Part shown: positions 59,501 through 63,250 of the stretch, piece by piece
Numbering within the stretch: position 1 is the stretch's first letter
Layout of the letters: every line of letters starts with the position of its first letter
Assembly: GCF_965363235.1 (NCBI RefSeq)
Contig: NC_134847.1
Span: forward strand, 52,018,805 to 52,082,804
DNA length: 64,000 nt
DNA from: Mytilus galloprovincialis
Lineage: Eukaryota; Mollusca; Bivalvia; Mytilida; Mytilidae
Reading direction: 5' to 3'
Program-made: the position numbers and the translations under genes
The notes under the pieces: generated by a model
The model's database searches: none
What the model saw: the letters and a program-made list of their open reading frames with translations, nothing else
Told to the model about the DNA's origin: nothing

Positions 59501-60722
59501 ATCAATTTCAGCAGATTTAACAATGTTTTATCTGATGATTAAAGTTTATATTTCTTACCTTCTTTCCTACAGGTTTTATTAACATTTCTTCCTCCGTTAA
59601 GATAATCAAAAGCTTCTACAATGTAAGAGGTCTTTCCAGTTCTCTTCTCTAGCTCAGTCCATGTCACCAAGACAGAATTGTGTTGATTAGCTTCTGCTTT
59701 AACATTTGTTGGCTTGTATGGGGCTATATTATAAAAAAGCAATATCTGTATGACCTTAAAATTGAGATAAAACCAAATCAGCAAATTTTCCAAGTTATTC
59801 TAACCACTTCTACATGTTCTAGGATCACTTTAAAAATCTCACAAACTCAATACATTATTAAAGTTGCAGTTACCATTCGACACAGCATACCTAAGTCTAG
59901 TTTTTTGACTCAGCTAAGAGAAACAAAAAATATCTGATTTAGCATCAACAAACAACTTTTCTTCACAAATTTCAGCATAGTTTTTTTGTAATTATGACCT
60001 TGACCTTGAAAGAGTGACCTTCCTCTCATAATGTGTGACCAGTCATATGCAAGTATAGTTGCAATCAGATATAGAGTATTAAAGTTAGTGTCAGGAAAAA
60101 ATAATGGCTGACAAAAGCGTCAAAATCTATACATATTATACATGTTATATATGAATAATAAACATGAATTAACTGGAATATACATGAATTCTTGATAATT
60201 GTATGGACACACCAAATAAGAGCTCTTGAAATGCTAGAGACTTACTAAAATCAAGCTTCACAACTTCCTATTGTGGGTTAAAATATTAAGTATTGTCTAT
60301 CGTAATTCAACACTTCTATCAGCTAATATTGAAATTCCAATATTGTTTACAGTACAATTGTTGTTAATGATTCTAACTGTCAATCTTGGAATTGATAGTA
60401 AACATCATTAAATCAAAACTGATGCTACAGACCACTTTATTTGAGGATGATATGATTTCCTATGTAACCATATCATACCCTGAACATGATGAGATAATGT
60501 GAAGGCCCCAAGATATTAAAGTAGTTTATGATACAAACCTGAAACATCAGTCATTACAGTTACAGTGAAGGGGCTCCCTTCACCCACTGAAGTGTAGGCC
60601 CAAATGTCTACTATGTAGTCAATTGAGGGTTCCAAATCTGTAACATTCAATTCCATCTCCTTTTGATTTAATGTGATTGAACTGTTTATGGCAGGAGAAG
60701 AACATTTGTCTTTTGGTGAAAA
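23880..60722 (-). CDS. R3-type receptor protein tyrosine phosphatase, 3' part (16 exons found)
   Basis: Single-pass membrane enzyme that removes phosphate from tyrosines. Sixteen exons, all with GT/AG borders and matching phases, give parts of at least three fibronectin type III (FN3) domains, a transmembrane helix (45.2 kb), a juxtamembrane segment and one complete PTP domain with [17 protein letters not shown] and Q-loop elements. One catalytic domain after FN3 repeats, plus a tail carrying YEN, is the layout of vertebrate PTPRB/PTPRJ/PTPRO/PTPRH (R3 subtype). The last four residues, QTEL, fit a class I PDZ ligand. The gene starts beyond 64 kb. One exon of the membrane-proximal FN3 domain (46.5-56.5 kb) appears missing from this model. 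Exons are listed separately. Assignment to R3 is strong; a one-to-one vertebrate orthologue cannot be named. Confidence 0.93.
24026..24237. mobile_element. MITE-like element, TACTGTGGATTCATT ends (212 bp)
   Basis: Left end TACTGTGGATTCATTTATTT, right end AATTAATCCACAGTA, with a second mirrored block (TACCAATTTTCGTGG / CCCACGAATAATAATT). The same inverted ends bound elements at 32872-33043, 38326-39481 and, decayed, 53088-53270. No coding content. In the last intron of the phosphatase gene. Confidence 0.8.
24376..26181 (+). mobile_element. Helitron-like non-autonomous element with three ~501-bp units
   Basis: Starts TCTCACAACTAGAGGGTCCA and ends in a hairpin (GCTCACTTGGCCCTTCAGGC, then CAGGTGAGC) followed by CTAA, as expected of Helitron 3' ends (hairpin plus CTRR). 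The core holds three tandem units; GAT(T/C)TTGACCTGATAAAC recurs at 24861, 25363 and 25864. No Rep/helicase frame. The CGG-rich ACGGACGCAGGACGCCGGAC just before the hairpin is shared with 50140-50160. Helitron assignment is inferred from the ends and layout. Confidence 0.7.
26183..26815. other. intron, no recognisable feature
   Basis: AT-rich part of the phosphatase's last intron; no exon or repeat family recognised. Confidence 0.35.
26820..27128 (-). mobile_element. tRNA-derived SINE
   Basis: On the minus strand it begins GAGCCGTGGTGAAGTGGTTA (A box) and continues with GGTTCCTGGTTCGATATCTG (B box), about 60 bases as in a tRNA. A ~240-base unrelated body follows. No intact tRNA cloverleaf is expected or claimed. 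Confidence 0.75.
27497..27620. repeat. 23-bp minisatellite, five copies
   Basis: ATAGTTATCATGGTTATTAG ATA repeats with CATGG at 27508, 27531, 27554, 27577 and 27600. Nearly identical copies, so probably young and length-variable. Confidence 0.95.
27925..28180 (-). mobile_element. SINE with GAAAGTGGCATTAAA tail
   Basis: On the minus strand the 3' end reads TTGAAAGTGGCATTAAATAC, followed by (CAATAAAT)-type repeats. The same tail occurs on the plus strand at 60885-61020. The tail then simple-repeat arrangement is typical of a mollusc SINE. It lies 20 bases from the next phosphatase exon. Confidence 0.6.
28204..28312 (-). CDS. RPTP exon 15: Q-loop and end of PTP domain
   Basis: Acceptor TTCATTGTAG, donor GTAAGT, phase 0 in and phase 1 out. 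Encodes [20 protein letters not shown] and continues with [16 protein letters not shown]. Together with MVQTW from the previous exon it forms the Q-loop (QTxxQY), whose glutamine positions the water molecule in family members. The PTP fold ends here and the tail starts. Confidence 0.92.
28440..28640 (-). repeat. interspersed repeat, inverted relative to 8480 and 12465
   Basis: CAGTATTTTTGTGATTT, TTTGATTTTGCCATGTGATT and CAGGAATATGACAGTTCTTG are the reverse complement of phrases at 8480-8610 and 12465-12570. Begins with GTGTCTATGGGACACGATGC, also seen near 37375 and 62720. Confidence 0.55.
29443..29587 (-). CDS. RPTP exon 14: P-loop arginine and downstream helix
   Basis: Acceptor TACTTTTTCAG; enters in phase 2 so that AG|T makes the Ser of [10 protein letters not shown]. 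Encodes (S)[18 protein letters not shown] and continues with [20 protein letters not shown] and [10 protein letters not shown]. Contains the phosphate-binding arginine of HCX5R and the Thr after GRTG. Donor GTTGGT, phase 0. Confidence 0.95.
29690..30401 (-). repeat. ~56-bp minisatellite derived from the active-site exon end and its splice donor
   Basis: About twelve diverged units directly downstream of exon 13. On the minus strand each reads roughly AAAGGTCCTACAGTCACACA TTGTAGGTTAGTATGTAGGT CACAATGACCTAATTCT. The first half equals the last ~26 bases of exon 13 (encoding KGPTVTHC), followed by its splice donor. The GACTGTAG-type anchor (plus strand) recurs at about 29712, 29769, 29825, 29880, 29937, 29992, 30048, 30103, 30160, 30214, 30271 and 30354, and in the exon at 30411. 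A further copy lies upstream of the exon at 30725-30790. Confidence 0.88.
30402..30553 (-). CDS. RPTP exon 13: WPD loop and catalytic cysteine
   Basis: Acceptor TTTTTACAG, donor GTTAGT; phase 0 in, phase 2 out. Encodes [20 protein letters not shown], then [20 protein letters not shown] and [13 protein letters not shown] supplies the general acid aspartate; the terminal HC is the nucleophile of the HCX5R signature, which the intron splits right after the cysteine. The last 26 bases and the donor are the unit multiplied in the adjacent minisatellite. Confidence 0.95.
31105..31230 (-). CDS. RPTP exon 12: PTP core strands
   Basis: Acceptor TTTTTCAG, donor GTAAGT, phase 0 both sides, 42 codons. 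Encodes [20 protein letters not shown], then [20 protein letters not shown] and CL. KC.HYWP is the PTP motif that follows the KC.E loop. Confidence 0.95.
31802..31936 (-). CDS. RPTP exon 11: [11 protein letters not shown] motif
   Basis: Acceptor TTTTTTTTGTAG, donor GTAGGT, phase 0 both sides, 45 codons. Encodes [40 protein letters not shown] and SENNM. FIA.QGP.PGT..DFW.M.WE is a conserved PTP core motif. Confidence 0.95.
32030..32290 (+). repeat. fragments of retroelement tail and SINE tail
   Basis: 32050-32115 (TGATGTCCCTTTTCACTGAA, TTCAGGGGCCAGCTGAAG) matches the retroelement tail at 13600-13680. 32210-32280 (TTTTGCTCATTGTTAAAGGC, then ATAGTTGTCC) matches the SINE middle. Decayed. Confidence 0.55.
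32701..32780 (-). CDS. RPTP exon 10: YDHSRV to YINANYIP
   Basis: Acceptor TATTTTCAG, donor GTAAGT; entered in phase 1 to complete Tyr. Encodes (Y)[18 protein letters not shown] and YINANYIP. These are the standard PTP motifs PYDHSRV and YINAN.I. Confidence 0.95.
32872..33043. mobile_element. MITE-like element, TACTGTGGATTC ends (172 bp)
   Basis: Left TACTGTGGATTCAATAATAT and right ATAAATGAATCCACAGTG are inverted, with internal AATACCAATTTTCATG / CACGAAAATTGGTACC. Same family as 24026-24237. The 60-codon frame inside is not a gene. Confidence 0.75.
33211..33301 (-). CDS. RPTP exon 9: KNRYTNILP pTyr loop
   Basis: Acceptor ATCTTACAG, donor GTAAGT; phase 0 in, phase 1 out. Encodes [20 protein letters not shown] and [14 protein letters not shown] is the phosphotyrosine recognition loop, whose tyrosine sets the depth of the pocket in PTPs. 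Confidence 0.95.
34100..34665 (-). repeat. tandem repeat module, ~149-159-bp spacing
   Basis: AGATATAAACAATTCA.CAAA occurs at 34381 and 34530 with a diverged copy near 34222; companion phrases are GTTACTGTCTGAAAACTGG and CCCCTTTT. Ends GACGGACGGAGAGATGGACA ATGG with TAATACGTCCC, the inverted counterpart of 52260-52310 (GGGGCGTATTATGGTGTCC). Confidence 0.6.
34688..34769 (-). CDS. RPTP exon 8: membrane-proximal part of PTP domain
   Basis: Acceptor TTTTGTTTCAG, donor GTAAGT; entered in phase 2 (AG|A = Arg). Encodes (R)[18 protein letters not shown] and [12 protein letters not shown]...F..Y...DDN..F..EYE(DLK) is the wedge-like helix pair at the start of R3 PTP domains. Confidence 0.93.
35000..35700. 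other. intron, no recognisable feature
   Basis: AT-rich intronic sequence of the phosphatase gene; no exon or recurrent repeat detected. Confidence 0.35.
35908..36071. mobile_element. foldback element (~70-bp arms)
   Basis: Left arm TATATAAAGAATAACCATAC, ATTGTCTCGAAATATCAAT, TTATTTGTAC, AACAGGTAGAA; right arm the inverse order. The loop is ATGCTCGGCACAGCCTCGC. Near-perfect arms imply a strong hairpin. No coding content. Confidence 0.9.
36140..36280 (+). repeat. ~65-bp direct duplication
   Basis: ATTTCCTTTAAATAAATGAT GATGCCTGTTACTTCTGTTA TTT.TTTAGTTCAACAAGTT occurs twice, back to back (from about 36141 and 36207). Confidence 0.9.
37375..38295. repeat. 161-bp satellite module, five units
   Basis: The phrase CATAACTCTAGAACAGTAAA (variants) starts at 37432, 37593, 37758, 37920 and 38081: spacings 161, 165, 162, 161. 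Each unit also has TTGATCTGTATTTTGTGGTA and GAGGCAAACTAAAGTTAG. It is bounded by TGTCCATGGGACACAAATGA on the left and TAATGCCCCCTTCATTATGG, then CAGGGGGCAT, on the right. Frames inside (37493-37798, 38032-38247) are artefacts of the repeat. Confidence 0.92.
38326..39481. mobile_element. 1156-bp TIR element, TACTGTGGATTCATT ends
   Basis: Left end TACTGTGGATTCATTTATTT TCGTGGG, right end CCACGAATAAAAATGAATCC ACAGTA; mirrored blocks continue inward (AATTCGTGGAT and AAATTCGTGG). It is five times longer than its relatives at 24026 and 32872, but I see no transposase frame. Confidence 0.75.
39482..42240. other. intron, no recognisable feature
   Basis: Long AT-rich intronic stretch between phosphatase exons 7 and 8, without a repeat family that recurs here or a defendable exon. 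Confidence 0.35.
42285..42660 (-). repeat. ~162-bp tandem repeat, two units
   Basis: GGGTTGTCAACTGAAA, CCTTGACCTTTGAAGTTGTA and TGTTGGTTAATATACATGTC occur twice, with GGGTTGT at 42292 and about 42454. The same family occurs at 48930-49380. Confidence 0.8.
42810..42896 (-). CDS. RPTP exon 7: juxtamembrane linker
   Basis: Acceptor ACATTTTAG, donor GTAAAT; phase 2 in and out. Encodes (E)[18 protein letters not shown] and [10 protein letters not shown], joining the transmembrane helix to the PTP domain. Basic and proline-rich (QPPPERY), as is usual for such linkers. Confidence 0.88.
43240..43490 (+). mobile_element. SINE copy
   Basis: TATATAAATTAGACCACTGA, TTTTACACTAGTCATTTTGG, TTATAGCTTGCTGTTCAGTG and TTACATTGGCACTCATACCA follow the order of the copy at 7085-7355. 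Confidence 0.65.
44085..44745 (+). mobile_element. retroelement 3' end and tail copy
   Basis: From GCATCGGAACTAAACACATT through GTTGTTGGCATGACACGGGT to the full tail (GGGGCCAGCTGAAGGACACC ... TTTCTCAATTTTATA). Collinear with 54955-55606 and longer at its 5' side than the copy at 13250. A 5'-truncated insertion of the Penelope-like element. Confidence 0.75.
45165..45267 (-). CDS. RPTP exon 6: transmembrane helix
   Basis: Acceptor TTGTTTTACAG, donor GTAAGT; phase 1 in, phase 2 out. Encodes (Y)[18 protein letters not shown] followed by [15 protein letters not shown]. About 22 uncharged residues ([10 protein letters not shown] to IIGFMV) followed by HR, the usual stop-transfer pattern with the basic side in the cytoplasm. 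Confidence 0.93.
45791..46185 (+). pseudogene. non-LTR retrotransposon (LINE) ORF2 C-terminal remnant
   Basis: [20 protein letters not shown] then [20 protein letters not shown] follows the pattern W...L..S.KC..YR.FK..FG.E.YL..LP, which is common near the C terminus of LINE ORF2 proteins. The expected S.HKLP.E segment appears only after a shift of frame (reading [12 protein letters not shown] around 45992-46030), and an upstream shift separates WVKGCLN from HEKFVENW. A frameshifted remnant, recognised by pattern only. Confidence 0.5.
46474..46549 (-). CDS. RPTP exon 5: end of membrane-proximal FN3 domain
   Basis: Acceptor TTCTTTTAAAG, donor GTGAGT; phase 0 in, phase 1 out. Encodes [20 protein letters not shown] and [18 protein letters not shown] looks like the F-G turn and G strand of an FN3 domain. 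Joined directly to exon 4 the domain would lack its D-E strands, so an exon is probably missing in between. Confidence 0.75.
46833..46867. repeat. poly-C run
   Basis: About 35 nearly uninterrupted C residues. It may be partly an assembly or sequencing artefact in length. Confidence 0.9.
47161..47335 (+). mobile_element. tRNA-derived SINE (diverged)
   Basis: GGATGTGGTCGAGTGGTCTA (A box) and GGTGTGATTTCAAATCCCGC (B box) are spaced as in a long-variable-arm tRNA (Ser/Leu type). Then come GAAAATCTAGCTCTAACACT and GTTGGGTGTAATTTTCAGAC, paralleling the better copy at 47948-48120. Confidence 0.75.
47490..47555. repeat. (TA)n tracts with local duplication
   Basis: GTAGTTTTCAATT(T/A)AGACT and a (TA)n tract occur twice, at 47470-47517 and 47520-47552. 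Confidence 0.85.
47553..47680 (+). mobile_element. tRNA-derived SINE, 5' truncated
   Basis: Begins inside the tRNA part (GATTTGGTGTCACGATATCA, GGTTCGAATCCCGG) and matches 47998-48120 almost base for base to GTTGATGTTTAGAC.AGTTG. It is inserted next to the (TA)n tract. Confidence 0.8.
47948..48125 (+). mobile_element. tRNA-derived SINE, best copy
   Basis: The 5' part GAGCCCAGGTGGTCGTGTGG TCTAGCGAGACGGCTGCAGT holds the A box. GGGTTCGAATCCCGGTGAGG holds the B box, in a ~90-base tRNA-like unit with a long variable arm (Ser/Leu class). A short body with the palindrome AAATTTGCGAAAGCAAATTT and a (TA)n tail follow. Pol III promoter elements look intact. Confidence 0.82.
48530..48832 (+). pseudogene. 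unidentified coding fragment
   Basis: An open frame of ~100 codons without an obvious ATG: ...[75 protein letters not shown], stop. TTTTTAG just before RIFDF resembles an acceptor. Composition is protein-like (mixed charge, few repeats), unlike nearby chance frames. I do not recognise the family. It could be an exon of an unknown gene, a processed pseudogene piece or retroelement coding sequence, in an intron of the phosphatase on the other strand. Confidence 0.35.
48930..49380 (-). repeat. ~167-bp tandem repeat, about three units
   Basis: GGGGTTGTCAAATGAAA, TTTTTGACCTTGACAATTGA and GGTGTTGGTTAATATACATG recur (49065, 49232, plus partial units either side). Same family as 42285-42660. Confidence 0.78.
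49399..49580. mobile_element. 182-bp MITE, intact empty copy
   Basis: Left end AATTCGCCGTTTCAGAA and right end TTCTGAAAAGGCAAATT are ~17-bp inverted repeats. The interior includes ACACCAAAATGTTGTGATTG and CATTTTGGTGTACGAACAAT. The copy at 56777-58226 has the same sequence in reverse orientation but is split by a 1262-bp element. Here the corresponding site (CCCATAGT, 49548-49555) is single. Confidence 0.85.
49965..50110 (-). mobile_element. SINE tail, inverted
   Basis: GTGGTATGATTGCCAATGAA, ATGACATAGAAATTAACAAC and CCTTCAACAATGAGCAAAGC are the reverse complement of the order at 1308-1455. Confidence 0.65.
50535..51900. other. intron, one short palindrome only
   Basis: Mostly featureless. 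AGGCCAGGATTTTTTAATTT GTTGGTTTAC at 50531-50565 is mirrored at 51493-51524 (GTAAACCAACAAATTAAAAA ACCCTGGCC), so 50531-51524 may be a ~1-kb element with ~30-bp inverted ends. GGAAGTAATATTCAATATTA CTTCC at 51811-51835 is a perfect palindrome. Confidence 0.6.
51903..52132. mobile_element. palindromic MITE (230 bp)
   Basis: Left TTGCATAGGTACTATTTCTG TACTAAAAA...AGTACTGGAAAT and right ATTTCCAGTACTGCA...TTAGTACAGAAATAGTACCT ATGCAA mirror each other over about 100 bp per arm. Confidence 0.88.
52255..53030 (+). repeat. 161-bp satellite module, three units
   Basis: ATCTTTCAAGAACCATAACT CCTGA occurs at 52491, 52652 and 52813 (161-bp spacing), with CTTGACCTCCATTTTGTCAT and GGTTCATGAGTAAATG in each unit. 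Left boundary CCTGTTTATGGGGCGTATTA TGGTGTCC. The CATAACTC..GAAC phrase is shared with the array at 37.4 kb. Confidence 0.9.
53088..53270. mobile_element. decayed MITE, GGATTCATT family
   Basis: TGTAGATTCATTTCTTTTCG TGG at the left and AATATAATGAATCCACGG at the right resemble the inverted ends of 24026-24237; the interior TTGACCAAATCTGCATACA also corresponds. Confidence 0.6.
53400..54600 (+). pseudogene. Penelope-like reverse transcriptase, frameshifted
   Basis: About 360 codons of reverse transcriptase. The N-terminal part ([20 protein letters not shown]) is in one frame to ~53585; [17 protein letters not shown] and the rest are in another, so a frameshift lies in the T-rich run at 53578-53586. 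Motifs: [13 protein letters not shown] (53.83 kb), [13 protein letters not shown] (YLDD, the catalytic YxDD box, 53.96 kb), [23 protein letters not shown] (54.13 kb), then [17 protein letters not shown] and [20 protein letters not shown]. The layout fits Penelope-like retroelements better than LINE or LTR types; no GIY-YIG endonuclease is seen. Three shorter fragments of the family lie at 0.6, 4.4 and 12.8 kb. Confidence 0.8.
54610..54868 (+). mobile_element. 5'-truncated retroelement tail nested in the RT copy
   Basis: From CTGGCCCTTGTTAGTCTTGT to CATTTCCATTCTCAATTTTA it matches 55368-55606 nearly base for base. Retroelement sequence resumes after it ([20 protein letters not shown], 54873 on), so it interrupts the upstream copy. 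The pair forms ~240-bp direct repeats around 54869-55367. Confidence 0.8.
54869..55610 (+). mobile_element. 3' end of the Penelope-like element with full tail
   Basis: [20 protein letters not shown] in one frame, then GTTGTTGGCATGACACGGGT (44.1 kb equivalent) and the ~540-bp tail found also at 13250 and 44190. Ends TTCCATTCTCAATTTTATAC. A stop interrupts the last coding stretch, so this copy is decayed. Confidence 0.75.
55611..56100. other. intron, no recognisable feature
   Basis: AT-rich intronic sequence between phosphatase exons 4 and 5; no exon recognised. Confidence 0.35.
56107..56260. mobile_element. foldback element, 154 bp
   Basis: AGGATTAAACACATTTTTTC TAGAGGTTATTGATGTGTAA ACCGGGG...TCACAAACT, then its inverse, centred on AGTCCTTGGACT (about 56179-56190). 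Arms are ~75 bp and almost perfect. Confidence 0.93.
56481..56620 (-). CDS. RPTP exon 4: first half of membrane-proximal FN3 domain
   Basis: Acceptor GGTATTTTTCAG, donor GTATGG; phase 1 in, phase 0 out. Encodes (R)[38 protein letters not shown] and [11 protein letters not shown].........V.LSW..P....ADI..YRI is the A-B-C strand pattern of FN3. Confidence 0.9.
56808..58069. mobile_element. non-autonomous transposon with minisatellite inverted ends
   Basis: Each end begins CGG(T/G)(TC) then ACGATTTACAGAAAAGAG CG and continues in a ~10-bp minisatellite (GAACCGAAAA / GGACCGAAAA) over about 105 bp; the right end is its reverse complement. Flanked by the direct repeat ACTATGGG (56800-56807 and 58070-58077). 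An 8-bp duplication is typical of hAT-like elements, but no transposase is seen. The interior holds an inverted SINE piece (57228-57360). Confidence 0.88.
57228..57360 (-). mobile_element. SINE fragment inside the transposon
   Basis: AGGTCAAAGTACGGACTTCA, CATGGCTCACATTAAACAGC, AAAATGACTAGTGTAAAATC and GGTGCAAACAAATGCAGC match the start of the window and, inverted, 7085-7355. Confidence 0.65.
58575..58706 (-). CDS. RPTP exon 3: second half of an FN3 domain
   Basis: Acceptor CTCCTTATAG, donor GTAAGT; phase 1 in and out. Encodes (G)[38 protein letters not shown] and TTLEG. VEGL.....YTFQVTA.VG is the E-F strand pattern of FN3. N-linked glycosylation sequons (NET, NKS) fit an extracellular domain. 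Confidence 0.9.
59050..59210 (-). mobile_element. Helitron-like 5' end fragment
   Basis: On the minus strand it starts AACTAGAGGCTCTTATATAA AGAGCC, then CGCTCACCTTGGTCTATGTG, as at 63255-63300 (plus). Only the 5' end is present. Confidence 0.55.
59559..59723 (-). CDS. RPTP exon 2 in window: first half of an FN3 domain
   Basis: Acceptor TTATAATATAG, donor GTAAGA; phase 1 in and out. Encodes (A)[38 protein letters not shown] and [22 protein letters not shown]......SVLVTW......TSYIVEA is a classic FN3 A-to-C' pattern. A sequon NKT is present. Confidence 0.92.
60539..60722 (-). CDS. RPTP exon 1 in window: second half of an FN3 domain
   Basis: Acceptor TTTTTCTTCCAG, donor GTTTGT; phase 0 in, phase 1 out, 61 codons. 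Encodes [60 protein letters not shown] and [21 protein letters not shown] is the E-F-G hallmark L.P...Y.V.V.A....G.G. NSS and NVT sequons. The gene continues upstream, but no further exon is recognised before 64000. Confidence 0.92.
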
Positions 60723-60884
60723 CTGGAAGAAAAAGAAACATCTTTTTATTGATTTGTACAATGACTGCTGACTGCAGCAAATTGAAAAGTAATGATGGGA
60801 GGCAGCATGAATTTCATTATCAACATGTGTTTCATTTCAAAGCATGTGGCATGTGCCCCTGATTCTTTTCTTGATTGACTAAGT

Positions 60885-61020
60885 TTGTCAGTTTGCCTGC
60901 CTAAGGTGATGGTTCTCTCTGACTTGAACTTCCTCTACCAATAAATTTGTCAGCCAGGAAATAGAACATAAGTGCTGAAAGTGGCATTAAACACAAATCA
61001 ATCAATCAATAAATTAATTT
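60885..61020 (+). mobile_element. SINE 3' part, GAAAGTGGCATTAAA tail
   Basis: AAGTGCTGAAAGTGGCATTA AACACAAATCAATCAATCAA TAAAT. Same tail as the inverted copy at 27925-28180. Confidence 0.65.
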
Positions 61021-61265
61021 TAAATAAAAGAAGAATGTGTCCCCCTGCTCAACCATTAAAATTTTCAAGTTAAAAAGGGGCATAACTCTAGAATGGTAAA
61101 TGACTCGCTGCCCAAATGCAAAAATTTTCTGTGTTTTGTAATTTTATGCATTTTGCATGAGTTTCATTGGTGGGGTTAACTTAAGTTAAGAGTGCCAAAA
61201 GGAAAATGGGACAGACAGGAGGAAAGATGGACGGTCCAGGTCAACACTTTCTGCCCTGTTGTTTA
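61020..61265 (+). repeat. one unit of the CATAACTCTAGAA satellite family
   Basis: AAGGGGCATAACTCTAGAAT GGTAAA, then CGGTCCAGG and 'GGGACAGACAGGAGGAAAGA', correspond to a single unit and right flank of the array at 37.4-38.3 kb. Confidence 0.6.
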
Positions 61266-61429
61266 TGGCTTTGGCATTTAATCTCATCAATTTTGAATTT
61301 AAGAATGTGTATGAATTAATAAGAGTCTCCTCCATTTGGACTAGAACCTTAAATTGAGAAACACAATCATTAATCCCCCCGCTATGATAATTGACTTACT
61401 GCTATTCTAGTATTTTTTTTAATTATTCT

Positions 61430-61550
61430 TAAAGCTATTCCTGGACCCCATTGACATTGCGATAGCAACAATTGAATTTGCATATTGATGATATATATAA
61501 TAAAATACAGATGTCAATGAGATCCAGGAATAGCTAGCTTTATGAATAAT
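61430..61550. mobile_element. small MITE-like inverted repeat
   Basis: AAAGCTATTCCTGGACCCCA TTGACAT is mirrored by ATGTCAATGAGATCCAGGAA TAGCTAGCTTT. Confidence 0.8.
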
Positions 61551-61559
61551 AAAACAAGA

Positions 61560-62690
61560 GTGCACACACTGAAATGTCTCGCCTTCTTTACTAATCATTG
61601 ATATTATGTTGATAGTCCTAAGTATAAAGCTTTATTACAACTGTCACATAAACGTTACATTAACCAAGATAACTAAACAAAGACCAATGAACCATGAAAA
61701 TGAGGTCAAGGTCAGATGAACCATGCCAGGCTGACATGTACAACTAACAATGTTTCCATAAAACAAACATAGTTGACCTAATACTTATAGTTTAAGAAAA
61801 ATAGACTAAAACATAAAAACTTAACACTGAGCAATGAACCGTGAAAATGAGGTCAAGGTCAAATAAAACCTGCGCGACTAATATATAAATCATAAAATAT
61901 TTCCATACACTAAATATAGTTGACCTATGGCGTATAGTATCAGATAAAAAGACCAAAACTGAAAAACTTAACTTTGACCACTGAACCATGAAAATGAGGT
62001 CAAGGTCAGATGACATCTGTCCGCTAGACACGTTCACCTTACAATCATTCCATACAACAAATATAGTAGACCTATTGCATAAAGTATGAGAAAAACAGAC
62101 CAAAACACAAAAACTTAACTATAACCACTGAACCATGAAAATGAGGTCAAGGTCAGATGACACCTGCCAGTTGGTCATGTACACCTTACAGTCCTTCCAT
62201 ACACCGAATATACTAGCCCTATTGCTTATAGTATCTGAGATATGGACTTGACCACCAAAACTTAACCTTGTTCACTGAGCCATGAAATGAGGTCAAGGTC
62301 AAGTGAAAACTGTCTGACGGGCAAGAGGACCTTGCAAGGTACGCACATACCAAATATAGTTATCTTATTACTTATAATAAGAGAGAACTCAACATTACAA
62401 AAAATCTGAACTTTTTTTTCAAGTGGTCACTGAACCATGAAAATGAGGTCAAGGACATTGGACATGTGACTGACGGAAACTTCGTAACATGAGGCATCTA
62501 TATACAAAATATGAAGCATCCAGGTCTTCCACCTTCTAAAATATAAAGCTTTTAAGAAGTGAGCTAACACCGCCGCCGCCGCGGCCGCCGCCGGATCACT
62601 ATCCCTATGTCGAGCTTTCTGCAACAAAAGTTGCAGGCTCGACAAAAAACTAGACAAAATAATGCCCCCGCACTCCATTATGAAGTAACT
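61560..62690 (-). repeat. 147-bp tandem repeat, about six units, with hairpin end
   Basis: ACCATGAAAATGAGGTCAAG G starts at 61691, 61838, 61985, 62132, 62279 and 62434: four spacings of exactly 147, then 155. Each unit has CTTACAATC.TTCCATACA.CAAATATAGT and TATTGCTTATAGTAT. It ends in a (CCG)-rich stretch (62570-62594) and the hairpin GTCGAGCTTTCTGCAACAAA AGTTGCAGGCTCGAC. The left end AACAAGAGTGCACACACTGA AATGTCTCGCC recurs at 63043. Confidence 0.92.
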
Positions 62691-62699
62691 GTAAAATTG

Positions 62700-63040
62700 A
62701 AATATTATTCAAATAGTGTGTCTGGGAGACACAATTGATGCTCCCACAGATGCAAACTTCCTAGCATTCAAACTGTAGGAGTTATCCAAAACTATAACAT
62801 TTAACAGCTTATACCCCAAAAAGGACAAAGTTCAACTATTTCTCAAAATAGCAAATATTAATAAAAATCAAAACCCTGACCATACCCATGCACACCCTCA
62901 ATATATTTACAAACAGCCAGCAAAGTGAAATCTTCCTAGCATTCAAACTGTAGGAGGAGTTATCTGGAAACGCTCCTCTCATGCAAGTAAATATTTCAAA
63001 CAATGACAAAGTTCAACTATCTCCAAAAAGAGCAAATACT
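62700..63040. repeat. partly duplicated repeat
   Basis: CTTCCTAGCATTCAAACTGT AGGA, GTTATC and AAAGTTCAACTATCTC.AAA occur twice (62757-62865 and 62930-63035), preceded by GTGTCTGGGAGACACAATTG ATGC, a phrase also at 28468 and 37375. Confidence 0.65.
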
Positions 63041-63042
63041 AA

Positions 63043-63250
63043 AAACAAGAGAGCAAACACCGAAATGTCACACCTTCTTCCATACAACAAATATAGTTGA
63101 CTTATTGCTTATACTAGTGGTTTAAGAAAAACAGACCAAAACACAAATGACCATGCAAATGAGGTCAAGGTCAGATGACACCTGCCAGCTAGACATGTAC
63201 ACCTTACAATCATCCCATACGCCATATATAGTGGACATATTGCACAGTAT
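63043..63250 (-). repeat. truncated copy of the 147-bp module
   Basis: AACAAGAGAGCAAACACCGA AATGTCACACC opens it, then CCATACAACAAATATAGTTG AC, AATGAGGTCAAGGTCAGATG ACACCTGCCAG. About 1.3 units, then switches to the Helitron-like end at 63250. Confidence 0.75.

Noticed and set aside
61792..62678. Minus-strand frames of 103 and 83 codons
   Set aside because: They repeat with the 147-bp unit; the poly-Ala run comes from the CCG tract.
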